This document shows positions 1 to 8,361 of a DNA stretch of 64,000 nt, one piece after another. Each line of letters starts with the position of its first letter. Position 1 is the first letter of the stretch. Under the pieces are notes generated by a model, which worked only from the letters and a program-made list of their open reading frames with translations, had not been told where the DNA came from and made no database searches. A program made the position numbers and the translations under genes. Source of the DNA: an uncultured Eubacteriales bacterium (GTDB lineage: Bacteria; Bacillota; Clostridia; Lachnospirales; Lachnospiraceae); the NCBI GenBank assembly GCA_949292785.1, contig CASFBK010000005.1, positions 1 to 64,000 on the forward strand. The letters run 5' to 3'.

Positions 1-392
1 TCTGTGCCATAGATTTTTCTCCTGTTCTCGTATTGATTATGATTATATATCAAAATCCTTGAGAATAGGGTGTCAACTTTTATGATACAACACCATTCCT
101 TTATCACCACTTTCCTCGTAACACTACCCTGCACGCAAGGCAACCTGATATCAAACTAAATTGGCGATAGGCAGGTCTGCAAAATACCATGTATTCTGTA
201 CCCTGTATAGAACTGTCATAACATCTCCTTTTAACGTTGCTAAACAGCACCCTGATATATTTATAAATGTATAGGCCATGAATGACTGCTTCTATCTGAA
301 GCCTCTTTTTTTAAATCATAAACTGATTCTCTTTTCATTGCTCTATACACTTTAATTATAAAAAATCCAGTTCTATAAATAACAATTCTTGC

Positions 393-423
393 AGATAGTA
401 TTTTATGCAGCAAAATACTATCT
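393..423. repeat. Inverted repeat, copy 1 of 2 (12-bp arms, 7-nt loop)
   Basis: Perfect arms AGATAGTATTTT and AAAATACTATCT flank the loop ATGCAGC. The same arms with loop ATCCTGC occur at 4290-4320. No T-run follows, so it is not an ordinary terminator. Both copies lie 100-250 nt before an element gene on the plus strand, which suggests a shared operator or RNA control element. Confidence 0.8.
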
Positions 424-577
424 TCCACTTCTGCTATCAGAAAAAGAAATCCATATAGAATATAACAAACAACTATTTTGGCGAATAGCAGGTTTTAAGA
501 AGTATCACAACTGTATCTGCTGATTCTTCTGAGTCAGCACAGGTCTCCCATGCGGAACCTGAAACTATATGAGACTG

Positions 578-610
578 GCAGACATCATTCAAAATGTGTC
601 TGCTTTTTTT
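578..610 (+). terminator. Rho-independent terminator
   Basis: Arms GCAGACA (578-584) and TGTCTGC (597-603) are followed by seven T residues. It sits just before the gene at 640, so it ends an upstream transcript or acts as a leader attenuator for that gene. Confidence 0.6.
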
Positions 611-639
611 GTTCAAAACAAATCGAAAGTAGAAAAAAC

Positions 640-1518
640 ATGAACAAAGAAGCAATGCAGCAATTAATCGCGGATTCACTTTCTAAGAGATTAGTAGAAG
701 ATTTCCACATTAGTATCCATGAGGTACTCAAAACAAACCTCAAACTGGATGGACTGATTATCCTCAAAAAGGGAGAGAACATCTCTCCTACCATCTATCT
801 GGATTCTTTTTATAAAGATTTGGAAAATGGCGCATTTCTCGATGGTGTCGTAGACGAAATTTTGCATACATATTTTGATGCAAGAATTGATCCATCACAT
901 TTTAACGCTACATCCATCCTGGACTTTGATTATGTCAAAGACAAATTGTACGTAAAACTTATTAACAGGCACTTTAATAAAGAACTGTTACAAAACGTAC
1001 CACATTTACTATTTCTTGACGATTTTGCCATTATTATTCGCTGCCTTCTTGAAACATCAGCGAAAGGAAATGCAAGTTTTCTAATACATAACGAGCATTT
1101 AAATATGTGGCATATGGATCAGAAAGCGCTTATGTCTCTTGCAATTAAAAACGCCAGAAAAGTATTAGGCTTAAGTCTTCAGAATATAAAAAATGTTTTA
1201 CAAGAACTAAATCCTAATCTGATAACAGATGACAGCCCTGACATTCCCATGTGGGTGATGACAAATAATCAAAAACTGGCAGGTGCAGCTACCATTCTGT
1301 TTAATGATATCCTAAAAGATTTTGCAGATATTTATGGCGATTTTTATGTAATCTTTTCCTCTGTCCATGAGGTTTTATTGATACCAGCATCCAGCAATGC
1401 TGATATTAGCTTTTTGACAGAAGTGAACCAGATGGTAAATGCAACGGATGTTCAACAAGATGAGCTTTTAGGCACGAAAGCCTATTTCTACTCAAAAGAA
1501 AGAGGTTTTGTTTTATGA
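640..1518 (+). CDS. DUF5688-like element protein
   Basis: The 292-residue protein from the ATG at 640 resembles, from memory, DUF5688 proteins found in Lachnospiraceae mobile elements: a conserved PMWVMTNN...GAATILF stretch near residues 205-225 and a C-terminal YVIFSSVHEVLLIP segment. The biochemical role of that family is not known to me. No signal peptide or membrane segment is seen. The frame is open upstream to 550, but that part overlaps the terminator at 578-610, so the ATG at 640 (MNKEAMQQ) is preferred although its ribosome site is weak. It lies 78 nt upstream of ssb and is probably part of the same element module. Confidence 0.7.
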   Translation: MNKEAMQQLIADSLSKRLVEDFHISIHEVLKTNLKLDGLIILKKGENISPTIYLDSFYKDLENGAFLDGVVDEILHTYFDARIDPSHFNATSILDFDYVKDKLYVKLINRHFNKELLQNVPHLLFLDDFAIIIRCLLETSAKGNASFLIHNEHLNMWHMDQKALMSLAIKNARKVLGLSLQNIKNVLQELNPNLITDDSPDIPMWVMTNNQKLAGAATILFNDILKDFADIYGDFYVIFSSVHEVLLIPASSNADISFLTEVNQMVNATDVQQDELLGTKAYFYSKERGFVL

Positions 1519-1595
1519 CCATAAGGCAAATGTAACTTATTAACACATTTTATTAAGAAAGGACAAGCACACCAAAGGGCGTGCAGGTATTAAGT

Positions 1596-1955
1596 ATGAA
1601 TCAGATTATATTTACAGGCAGATTAACAGATGAACCCAAAGTGACTTATAGTGCAGGTAGTGAACCTGTCGCACATGCAACATTCAATTTTGCAGTTCCT
1701 GATATGTCCATGAGAAGGGATGAACAGGGCAACTACCCTACAGACTTTTTCAGATGCTCCTGTTGGGGAAAGCTGGCAGAGACTATAGAAAAACACTGTA
1801 TCAAGGGAACTAAACTTCTCATTGTTGGCAGATTAAAGAACAACAATTATGAAAAGAATGGACAGAAAATCTATTCCAATGAAATCTTAATCGACTCACT
1901 GGAATTTCTGGAAACAAAAAAATCTGATGCAAAAGCGAAAGGAGAACAGTTATGA
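1596..1955 (+). CDS. ssb: Single-stranded DNA-binding protein (element-encoded)
   Basis: The 119-residue protein has an OB-fold of the SSB family: it begins MNQIIFTGRLTDEPKV, has the core stretch FFRCSCWGKLAETI near residues 50-63, and continues with GTKLLIVGRL. It lacks the long acidic-tipped tail of housekeeping SSB, typical of short ICE and plasmid copies that protect single-stranded DNA during transfer or replication. The frame is open back to a GTG at 1581, but the ATG at 1596 matches the SSB N-terminus and has AGG about 8 nt upstream. The end overlaps the next gene by 4 nt (ATGA), so the two are translationally coupled. Confidence 0.88.
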   Translation: MNQIIFTGRLTDEPKVTYSAGSEPVAHATFNFAVPDMSMRRDEQGNYPTDFFRCSCWGKLAETIEKHCIKGTKLLIVGRLKNNNYEKNGQKIYSNEILIDSLEFLETKKSDAKAKGEQL

Positions 1956-3304
1956 TCCGTACAACACTGAACTGGACAGTCAAAAATCTCAAATCCATGA
2001 ATGACAGTAAACATACGCTTGATTTTTCACATCCCATTCAAAGGCAAAGTGGACAATGGGATGGTGATAAGCTGAAAAAGAGTCTGCTGATACACAGCAT
2101 ACTCGCCAATTATCCAGTTCCTCCCATCTATTGTCTGAAAGAACCTGTTGGGGAAAAAGACTTCTGCTATTCTATCCTTGATGGCAAGCAGAGACTTACT
2201 ACCATTTTTGATTTCATAGATGGCAGATACTGTCTGGATGAGGAAACACCTTCTGTTACTCTGGATGATGTGACCTACGAATTAGAAAACAAGTATTTTT
2301 CAGACCTTGATGCAGAGTGCCAACAGGAAATTTTGCGTTTTAAATTTACAATCTATGGTGTTGAGGATGCTGATGATGATTTGATAGAAGAAATCTTCTT
2401 CAGGCTCAACAACAGCAGCCCCTTATCCAAACCACAGAAAGCTATGCCACTTTGCGGTGTTGAAAACGCAAAGTTCATCAAATCCATTCTTTCTGACAAG
2501 TTCTTTATGGAAATTTGTAAATTCTCTGCCATGCAGAGAAGGAAGTCTGATGATATGTGCACGCTGTTGCAGTCCATGATGCTCCTTGACAACAGATATT
2601 ATGGGTACGAATACGCTTCTATTTCTGCTGATGAGATTATGACGTATGCTTCACACATCAAAAACAATTATTCAGAAGAACAGAAAGAACGATTGTTTGA
2701 CATCATTGACTATCTGGAAAAGGTATTTCCTACACAGGATAAAATGCTTAAAAAGGTCAATATTCCAATGGTAATCCTTGCTGCTGATACTGCAATGGGC
2801 AAAGACTACAATCCAACCAAAAATATCTATCGAGTAGGCCCCATGTATTTCAGACAATGGTTTTCTTATTTCTTTGCAGAATGTTATGAAAACTATAAGC
2901 AGTACTGCTCTTCTGGCAGTATCAAGAAAGAGAAAACATTAAAAAGGATTGAGATTATGGCACAGTCACTGAAAGAATATTTTGAACTGGAAGAACTCCC
3001 AACATTAGAGCAGCAGGGTGATTCCACTATGCAGGAGGAGGATTCTGTACAAGATGATAAACCATTACAGGAAGGCAATTTTGTACAGAGTGATGACACA
3101 ATGCAGGAAAATGATGCCATGCAGGAAAATGAGCAATCTGAGAACGCTGATAATTCTGAGATACAGGCAGAGGAAGGTATTGACACACTCGCTTCTGACA
3201 GTCTCATTCCAAGTAATGAATCTGTCCTGAATGAATTTGTTGAAACAGGCCAGCCTGAAAAACCTCCTGAAGAAATTCCTACATACAATGGCGAAACAAT
3301 ATAG
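1952..3304 (+). CDS. DUF262 (ParB/Srx-fold) protein
   Basis: The 450-residue protein carries the DUF262 signature DGKQRLTTIFDFIDG near residues 74-88, preceded by the typical FSHPIQRQSGQW motif near 25-36. DUF262 has a ParB/Srx-like nucleotide-handling fold and is best known as the N-terminal half of GmrSD type IV restriction enzymes. Here the C-terminal nuclease half (DUF1524) is absent. The last ~90 residues are a low-complexity Q/E/D/M/S-rich tail with repeated MQEN/VQ(S)DD units, probably disordered. Coupled to ssb by a 4-nt overlap. The restriction role is only family-based; a transfer or regulatory role in the element is equally possible. Confidence 0.75.
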   Translation: MIRTTLNWTVKNLKSMNDSKHTLDFSHPIQRQSGQWDGDKLKKSLLIHSILANYPVPPIYCLKEPVGEKDFCYSILDGKQRLTTIFDFIDGRYCLDEETPSVTLDDVTYELENKYFSDLDAECQQEILRFKFTIYGVEDADDDLIEEIFFRLNNSSPLSKPQKAMPLCGVENAKFIKSILSDKFFMEICKFSAMQRRKSDDMCTLLQSMMLLDNRYYGYEYASISADEIMTYASHIKNNYSEEQKERLFDIIDYLEKVFPTQDKMLKKVNIPMVILAADTAMGKDYNPTKNIYRVGPMYFRQWFSYFFAECYENYKQYCSSGSIKKEKTLKRIEIMAQSLKEYFELEELPTLEQQGDSTMQEEDSVQDDKPLQEGNFVQSDDTMQENDAMQENEQSENADNSEIQAEEGIDTLASDSLIPSNESVLNEFVETGQPEKPPEEIPTYNGETI

Positions 3305-3316
3305 TAAAGGTTTGTG

Positions 3317-3347
3317 AGGGTGTTACTTTTACAGCGGCACCCTTTTT
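3317..3347 (+). terminator. Probable terminator after the DUF262 gene
   Basis: Short arms AGGGTG and CACCCT are followed by a T-run. It lies 13 nt after the DUF262 stop codon. The stem is only 6 bp, so strength is uncertain. Confidence 0.5.
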
Positions 3348-3414
3348 GAAAGAATTGATTAAATATGGCAAAAATAAAATTTCTTAATATTTTAAAAGAT
3401 TGGAGGCTTTGATT

Positions 3415-3717
3415 ATGCAGGGATTAATAGGAACAGTTCTTATGAATGAACTGGAAAATGAAGGTACTCTTTCCTTCTTTGGTACGCAAACATATATGAC
3501 TAAAAATTTTTCAAATACTTTTGGGGAAGAATCTTCTGCTATTGTATTTACTGCTGTATCTATGATTATGGAAGCCCACCCTGATGGTGCTGATTATTTC
3601 CAGACCTTCTGCTATGAGTGGGCGGATGGGCACAAGACCAAGTTCTGGCTGATTATTGATGAAACTGAAAATAATCAACCAAACATCCTTACTGCCCTCC
3701 TGCCAGAAGATTATTAG
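3415..3717 (+). CDS. DUF960-like small protein
   Basis: A 100-residue protein that resembles DUF960 proteins by its overall plan: a short N-terminal strand region, a central F.Y.WADGHKTKFWLIID segment, and a C-terminus ending ILTALLPEDY, compared with the TMLLPEEY-like ending recalled for the family. Function unknown; the family is frequent in Firmicutes phages and conjugative elements. The ATG at 3415 is chosen because GGAGG lies about 10 nt upstream; the frame also allows a TTG at 3400 but without a ribosome site. It is followed 13 nt later by the J-domain gene, so they form one small transcription unit. Confidence 0.6.
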   Translation: MQGLIGTVLMNELENEGTLSFFGTQTYMTKNFSNTFGEESSAIVFTAVSMIMEAHPDGADYFQTFCYEWADGHKTKFWLIIDETENNQPNILTALLPEDY

Positions 3718-3730
3718 GAGTGTGATTATT

Positions 3731-4207
3731 ATGAAATGGTTTGACAATATAACAACCATAGACTCCCTAAGGCAGCGATACAAGGAACTCCTGATGAAAT
3801 ATCACCCTGACAATAACCCTGAGACAGATACCACCAAAATCATGCAAAGCATCAACAGTGAGTATGACAGTATTTTAAAAACTTTAAAAGGTGTAAAAGA
3901 CCATGAGGAAACTGCTGATTTCTCTGAAGATGAATTGAAGAACGTCTTAAATGAGCTTGTCAGTCTAAGAGCCAATATCACTATTGAACTCATAGGGCGT
4001 TGGATCTGGGTATATGGTCCTGACACAAGAGTCATTAAAAAACATCTCAAGGAATTAGGTTTCAGATGGGCTCCCAAAAAGGAAAAGTGGCATTGGGGAA
4101 CCTCTGCCCATAAATTCACAAAACCTATGGATATGGATTTTATCCGTTCAAAATACGGAAGCACAGTCTATAATCCCATAAAGGAAGAACACAAAGCAAT
4201 CCATTAA
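3731..4207 (+). CDS. J-domain-like protein
   Basis: The 158-residue protein starts with a DnaJ-type J domain: helix II leads into KYHPDNNPETD with the HPD motif near residues 23-25, followed by helix III (QSINSEYDSILKTL). The C-terminal part contains WIWVYGPDTR...LGFRWAPKKEKWHWG, a tryptophan-rich segment I recall from phage and ICE proteins with J-like domains. A J domain would stimulate the ATPase of a host Hsp70 (DnaK), for example to remodel a replication or transfer complex. The ATG at 3731 has AGGAG 10 nt upstream and was chosen over the longer frame from 3656, which overlaps the previous gene. Confidence 0.7.
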   Translation: MKWFDNITTIDSLRQRYKELLMKYHPDNNPETDTTKIMQSINSEYDSILKTLKGVKDHEETADFSEDELKNVLNELVSLRANITIELIGRWIWVYGPDTRVIKKHLKELGFRWAPKKEKWHWGTSAHKFTKPMDMDFIRSKYGSTVYNPIKEEHKAIH

Positions 4208-4213
4208 GTATCT

Positions 4214-4246
4214 GACACTCTCATGTAATCATGAGGGTGTCTTTTT
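4214..4246 (+). terminator. Rho-independent terminator
   Basis: Arms GACACTCTCATG (4214-4225) and CATGAGGGTGTC (4230-4241) form a 12-bp stem with one wobble pair, a TAAT loop, and five T residues after it. It ends the 3415-4207 unit. Confidence 0.85.
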
Positions 4247-4289
4247 ATATAAAAATTCTTTATGGCCATCAGACAGCACTCTGTTTTCC

Positions 4290-4320
4290 AGATAGTATTT
4301 TATCCTGCAAAATACTATCT
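4290..4320. repeat. Inverted repeat, copy 2 of 2 (12-bp arms, 7-nt loop)
   Basis: Arms AGATAGTATTTT (4290-4301) and AAAATACTATCT (4309-4320) are identical to those at 393-423; only the loop differs (ATCCTGC). It lies 84 nt before the ATG at 4404, downstream of a terminator, so it is in the promoter or leader region of the next gene. Confidence 0.8.
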
Positions 4321-4403
4321 GAGAACTTTGTTATCCTATCCCCTGCATCTTATACAATATAAAGTAAGCCACAGGACTTACAGAAATACAAAGGAGTGTG
4401 ATA

Positions 4404-5534
4404 ATGCACATGTATAAAAGTAAGAATATTTCTTCCAGAACCAAAAGCAGAACAGCAAAAGAGAAATGTTTTAATCGAAATATACCAATATTAAATATAC
4501 TGTTCTATATTGGCAAAGGTTTTATGCTGAAAAAACAGCTCACTACGTTAGTCAGAATTTTTTACAATGTAAATGAACATAAAGCAAATGATATGATTGC
4601 AGACCTGCTTTCCCATGGTCTTATCATAAAAAAGCAGGCTACAGATACAAGAACCTACATTTATATTCTGACCAAGTTTCCTCTTGCCATATATTACGAA
4701 TGCAGCACAAGAGATTCCTGTTCCATCAAACTGAACAACAGAAAAATATGGAACAACATCTACAGAACTGAATTTGTCATCAGACAGGCAGTTCCCTTTA
4801 TGGAACAGCTTAATATAGAACTGAACCTTGAAAATCTGATGAATTTCCTGACAGATTACTGTATTTCCATTTTTACTACAGAAAACCAAATATCTGTCTA
4901 TCAGTTATACCAGAATCTCTACGAAAAGTTCCCTATCAAAGATAAAGAACTTCTCCACACTGGTTTTCCAAAAACATCTGATTTTATGAATGACTTTTAT
5001 AAAGTCACAGCAGATCTTTACAATTATCAACGTAATTTTCTGGGTTACAGAATAGATGATGATTTCTCTGCTTATCTGAATGTAAAGGATAAACTGGAAC
5101 GAGAGAAAGATTTCATCTCTTCCCCAAAGGAGCTTAAGAAAAACTACTATTCTCTCTCCAATATGGTATCAGCAGGCTTCTTCTTTATTGGGAAGCCAAA
5201 TGGGGAACACCTTACAATTGGCATCTTCGATAAATGCAACAATATGTACCTGAAAAAGATTTATGAGAACATTATCTGTATTTTTCTTATGTTGGAAAGA
5301 TACTTAGGATTTTATCCCCATATTACTTTACAGGTTTATATGTGTGATGCTGATAATATGTATGCTCTCCATACCAAAGAATCTGAACCTGGCTTTGATT
5401 ACTCCAGACAGGAAAGCTCTGATTCCAATAAGAGAGATACCTTCTTCCAAAATATGAAAATTCCACGCCAGTATTGGGATTATATCACCGTGGATTATAT
5501 TTTCTATCCTTTGAGAGAAAGATATCATTTATGA
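4404..5534 (+). CDS. Unrecognised element protein, possible winged-helix N-terminus
   Basis: A 376-residue protein I do not recognise. Residues ~25-90 (NILFYIGKGFMLKKQLTTL...ADLLSHGLIIKK) look like a helix-turn-helix or winged-helix unit followed by a beta-hairpin wing, so DNA binding is plausible. The rest is mixed alpha/beta with many Tyr and Phe residues and no obvious catalytic motif or membrane span. Start: the ATG at 4404 has AAGGAG 7 nt upstream; the GTG at 4398 is inside that spacing. A strong terminator follows at 5633. The matched inverted repeat at 4290 lies upstream and may control it. Confidence 0.6.
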   Translation: MHMYKSKNISSRTKSRTAKEKCFNRNIPILNILFYIGKGFMLKKQLTTLVRIFYNVNEHKANDMIADLLSHGLIIKKQATDTRTYIYILTKFPLAIYYECSTRDSCSIKLNNRKIWNNIYRTEFVIRQAVPFMEQLNIELNLENLMNFLTDYCISIFTTENQISVYQLYQNLYEKFPIKDKELLHTGFPKTSDFMNDFYKVTADLYNYQRNFLGYRIDDDFSAYLNVKDKLEREKDFISSPKELKKNYYSLSNMVSAGFFFIGKPNGEHLTIGIFDKCNNMYLKKIYENIICIFLMLERYLGFYPHITLQVYMCDADNMYALHTKESEPGFDYSRQESSDSNKRDTFFQNMKIPRQYWDYITVDYIFYPLRERYHL

Positions 5535-5632
5535 TCTGCCCTAGCAAGAGATATAATTTGTTGCCTTGTTTTAATATTTTGATCCTTTTTATGTATATAT
5601 ATTACAGCTTTTTTACTGAATGAAAAGAGCAG

Positions 5633-5663
5633 GACTGACTGTTTTTTGCAGTCAGTCTTTTTT
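5633..5663 (+). terminator. Strong rho-independent terminator
   Basis: Perfect 9-bp arms GACTGACTG (5633-5641) and CAGTCAGTC (5649-5657), a 7-nt loop, then six T residues. It ends the 4404-5534 gene. Confidence 0.9.
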
Positions 5664-5828
5664 GCCATTTTAAGGCTGATTTCTTCCATACCCATAAGAA
5701 ATAAATTACCCATTGCCATAAAAGTCTGAATTTGGGCATTTCAGAAGCATCTGAAGCCATTCTGACAGGACAATTTTCCTGTGTTCCAGCATTATGATTT
5801 TGGGACCTACATCCCCAAGCCCCTGTGT

Positions 5829-5877
5829 ACTTTGCAGTTGCAGAAACCTAAAGGGCAGCTTCCTGCAACTGCAAAGT
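5829..5877. repeat. Perfect inverted repeat with 15-bp arms
   Basis: Arms ACTTTGCAGTTGCAG (5829-5843) and CTGCAACTGCAAAGT (5863-5877) are separated by 19 nt. No T-run follows on either strand, so it is not a simple terminator. It lies ~100 nt upstream of the ATG at 5976. It may be a relaxase or regulator binding site or a structured RNA. Confidence 0.8.
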
Positions 5878-5975
5878 TTAAGTTTGCCTTCTTCCACACT
5901 TCTTAGAATAATTAAATGAACTGCACCTTTTATCTTTTACTTCAAATTGTTATAATACTCTCTGAGGTGATTACA

Positions 5976-7100
5976 ATGACAGACACATTATCTAAAGTTA
6001 CTGATACACTATCCTACAGGCAGTTATTCAATGAATTGGAAGATTTAAATGTTTCCGCCTATGACATGATTATTCAGGGTGATTTTGAGGGATTTACAGA
6101 CCTTCTGGAAACATTTGCAGGCAAAGGAATTACAGAACAGGAAAACTTCCCTTATGCCAGAGCAGCATACAGGTTTTCTGCTATGCCCTTTACCCTAAAT
6201 CATATGTGGATTGGTCCAGATCAAAGAAATATGTTAAGCGACTATATCTTTGGCAGCATTACAGAAGGGTGGACAATCAAGGACATCCAGGAAAGAGACC
6301 TTTACCCTGTCTATGTGAATATGGCAAACTCCCTTACATTTACTGATGAAGAAAAAGCACAGGCAAAGCAGGAACGCATGGAAAGCAGACTTTCAAAGAA
6401 AAGATGGGAGGCTTATGAGACTTTCATTGACAAATATAGTGGACTTTATAAGCAGCTTGGGAATGTATCTGTTTTTGGAGTCCCACTGATTGACGACGTG
6501 GAAACACACCAAATGTCCTACATACAAAGAGTTGTTGAGCTTGCAGAAATAAGAAGCAGGTTTCATCTTACTTTTGATTTTACATGTACCACTGTTGACA
6601 ATACAGCGCTTGAAGGCATGAATCTTACTCAAAAGATAAAATACCTCACCAGTAATCTTCCTGACTTATACCAAAAAGGGACACAGAAATTCAACCCAAA
6701 TATACAGGATTTTCTTACTGTCAAAAAAGATGATGAGCGCATCCTTGCCAGCAATTATATTCAAGGCAAAGGAATTGACCGTAAGAATTGGAAAAACTAT
6801 ACACACGGGCACCTTCCAAACATACCATTATTCTATCTGGAGCTTGCTTTCTATTTAGCGATTCCATCTTCTGATGAGGTGGAAAAATTCATGAACCTGC
6901 ATGGCTATTCCATCAAAGGACCAATGACACATTTCCATGATATTTACTGTGGCAAGAATGTCTACCACATATTGCACAGGGATTTATGCAGATGGATAGA
7001 CGCTGGAATCGACTACAACCTGATCAATGAAATGTGTGGGATGAAATTGTCAGTCACGGAAAAAGAGCAGAGGCTGCTTGCATCCAAGAGGAAGAAATAA
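5976..7100 (+). CDS. Unrecognised element protein
   Basis: A 374-residue soluble protein with no motif I can name. The middle (residues ~115-150) is a charged helical stretch rich in K/E/R. The C-terminal ~90 residues (LELAFYLAIPSSDEVEKFMNLHGYS...CRWIDAGIDYNLINEM) resemble a small helical module I recall at the end of several Firmicutes mobile-element and XRE-type proteins, where a short helix pair follows LxLAxxLxLxxxExxxLLxxxGY. The start at 5976 is supported by GAGGTG 7 nt upstream; TATAAT lies at 5951-5956, giving a short leader. It stands alone between the palindrome region and the defence pair. Confidence 0.55.
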   Translation: MTDTLSKVTDTLSYRQLFNELEDLNVSAYDMIIQGDFEGFTDLLETFAGKGITEQENFPYARAAYRFSAMPFTLNHMWIGPDQRNMLSDYIFGSITEGWTIKDIQERDLYPVYVNMANSLTFTDEEKAQAKQERMESRLSKKRWEAYETFIDKYSGLYKQLGNVSVFGVPLIDDVETHQMSYIQRVVELAEIRSRFHLTFDFTCTTVDNTALEGMNLTQKIKYLTSNLPDLYQKGTQKFNPNIQDFLTVKKDDERILASNYIQGKGIDRKNWKNYTHGHLPNIPLFYLELAFYLAIPSSDEVEKFMNLHGYSIKGPMTHFHDIYCGKNVYHILHRDLCRWIDAGIDYNLINEMCGMKLSVTEKEQRLLASKRKK

Positions 7101-7449
7101 AGCAAATAGTCAGAAGTGCTATTTTATAATTTATTTTCTAAATCTTATCATACATTTTTTTATGATATCTTTTTAATGTAATGTCTATATTATAGTGTAA
7201 AAACAAATGAGTTTTTACACTTTCATTAATTTATTTTTTGTTTTCATTAGGGGCTTTGTAATGCAAAGTCCCCTTTTTCTTTTTAATGATTTTGTGTCAA
7301 AAAATAAGGATAAAATTATCTTTCAAGGAAAAGGACTGCGAAAACGCTTGCTGCTCAAAAAAGAAAACATGGTCAAATTGACGTTCCATTCCTATGATTT
7401 TTAAAAATCTGGAAATGGGCAGACTAAAACCAAAATTATGTGACACTAT
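7101..7449. other. 349-nt gap between convergent genes
   Basis: It separates the plus-strand gene ending at 7100 from the minus-strand defence pair ending at 7450. Apart from the terminator-like hairpin at 7250-7278 nothing is supported. A 65-codon plus-strand open frame at 7207-7404 lacks a ribosome site and runs through the hairpin, so it is not called. Confidence 0.5.
7250..7278 (+). terminator. Rho-independent terminator
   Basis: GGGGCTTTG and CAAAGTCCCC arms (one mismatch) enclose a short TAATG loop and are followed by five T residues, then a further T-rich stretch. Confidence 0.7.
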
Positions 7450-8361
7450 CTAATCCTTAGTATTTTTAAATTCGTTCATTATATCCAAATTAAACTTCGA
7501 TAAAACTCTATTCAAATGATTTTCACTATATCCAAAAATGTATGAATTTAATTCATCATTACTTAATGAAAATTCCTCTTGCAATTGTTTTTGATATATT
7601 CCATCATACGCCTTAGATTTTATAATAATTTCTTGTGCATTTTGTTTTAATTGTTTATATCTATTTTTTAAATCAAATAACTCTATTTCTTCTTTGTCCT
7701 CCTTCGTTAGCTGTTCTTCATCAATTACTATATTGAAATTTTGTGATTTCCCTTGTAAATAATCTAAATCAAATTCATCATCAAACTCAGTTTTAAATTT
7801 GATATTACTTTTCTTTCCCAAGTTATATGGATTGGCAATTATTCTTTTCTGAGATGATTTCAACTGATTGCAAACCTTACATACTGGAATCAAATTATAT
7901 AAACAAATAGCCAATTCAGGATATTCGTCTTTACTATAGAAATGATCCAAATCGCCCCAATATCGAATTTTTTCATCTTTATATACTATATTTATGTGAT
8001 TTTGATTACAATATGGACAAACTGTAATTTCAAGGACATTAACAATTTTTGCAGCCTGAGAATCTCTATAATTCACATATCTGTCCTTCAAATATCCTTC
8101 AGTAATTTTATTAATATGTTTATTTCTTATTCTCAATCTATCAAGTTTCGATTTCAAATTATCCAACTCATCACAATTGGATAAAAGAAAACTTTTTAAT
8201 GCTGTAGCTAAATCCTTTTTTCCATTAAAAATAAGGTCTTTCAATATATCATCATTATTTATAATATCTATAAAATTTTGTAAATGATACTTGCTTATCC
8301 AATTCCAATATATCTTTTCAATTTCTTCTTTCTGTCTTTTTGATATAGGTATTTTAATCAT
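7450..8361 (-). CDS. ptuB: Septu-like HNH endonuclease (PtuB)
   Basis: The 303-residue protein has a zinc-stabilised HNH nuclease centre of the type in Septu PtuB (TIGR02646-like): CPYC near residues 115-118, then LDHFYSKDEYPELA with the catalytic-type His, then NLIPVCKVCN with the second Cys pair. The N-terminal ~100 residues are helical and the C-terminal part is an alpha-helical K/E-rich region. It would cleave nucleic acid when released or activated by its ATPase partner. The ATG at 8361 overlaps the stop codon of the ATPase gene by 8 nt, so the pair is translationally coupled; the TTG at 8370 is an alternative. The DNA is very AT-rich compared with rlmD, a sign of transfer. Confidence 0.78.
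   Translation of the reverse strand: MIKIPISKRQKEEIEKIYWNWISKYHLQNFIDIINNDDILKDLIFNGKKDLATALKSFLLSNCDELDNLKSKLDRLRIRNKHINKITEGYLKDRYVNYRDSQAAKIVNVLEITVCPYCNQNHINIVYKDEKIRYWGDLDHFYSKDEYPELAICLYNLIPVCKVCNQLKSSQKRIIANPYNLGKKSNIKFKTEFDDEFDLDYLQGKSQNFNIVIDEEQLTKEDKEEIELFDLKNRYKQLKQNAQEIIIKSKAYDGIYQKQLQEEFSLSNDELNSYIFGYSENHLNRVLSKFNLDIMNEFKNTKD

Larger units (their letters stand above)
1..639. other. Non-coding / degraded leader region
   Basis: No convincing gene is present. On the plus strand a short open stretch ending in TGA near 568-570 reads like the acidic C-terminal tail of a protein (it ends ...HAEPETI) and is followed by a terminator at 578-610; this may be a gene remnant. A related short motif, TTGGCGA(A)TA(G)GCAGGT, occurs near 163-178 and 478-493, hinting at old duplication. 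The matched inverted repeat at 393-423 also lies here. Confidence 0.4.
5535..5975. other. 441-nt intergenic region with terminator and long palindrome
   Basis: No gene was seen. It contains the terminator at 5633-5663, the perfect 15-bp-arm inverted repeat at 5829-5877, and a TATAAT hexamer at 5951-5956 that may serve the gene at 5976. The density of dyads fits a control or transfer-origin region, which is inference only. Confidence 0.5.

Noticed and set aside
473-679. 68-codon minus-strand frame near the window start
   Set aside because: It lies opposite a terminator and the start of a supported gene and lacks a ribosome site.
5706-5897. 63-codon minus-strand frame over the long palindrome
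   Set aside because: Its coding potential derives from the inverted repeat; no ribosome site was seen.
7207-7404. 65-codon plus-strand frame after the element gene
   Set aside because: No ribosome site, unusual composition, and it crosses a terminator hairpin.
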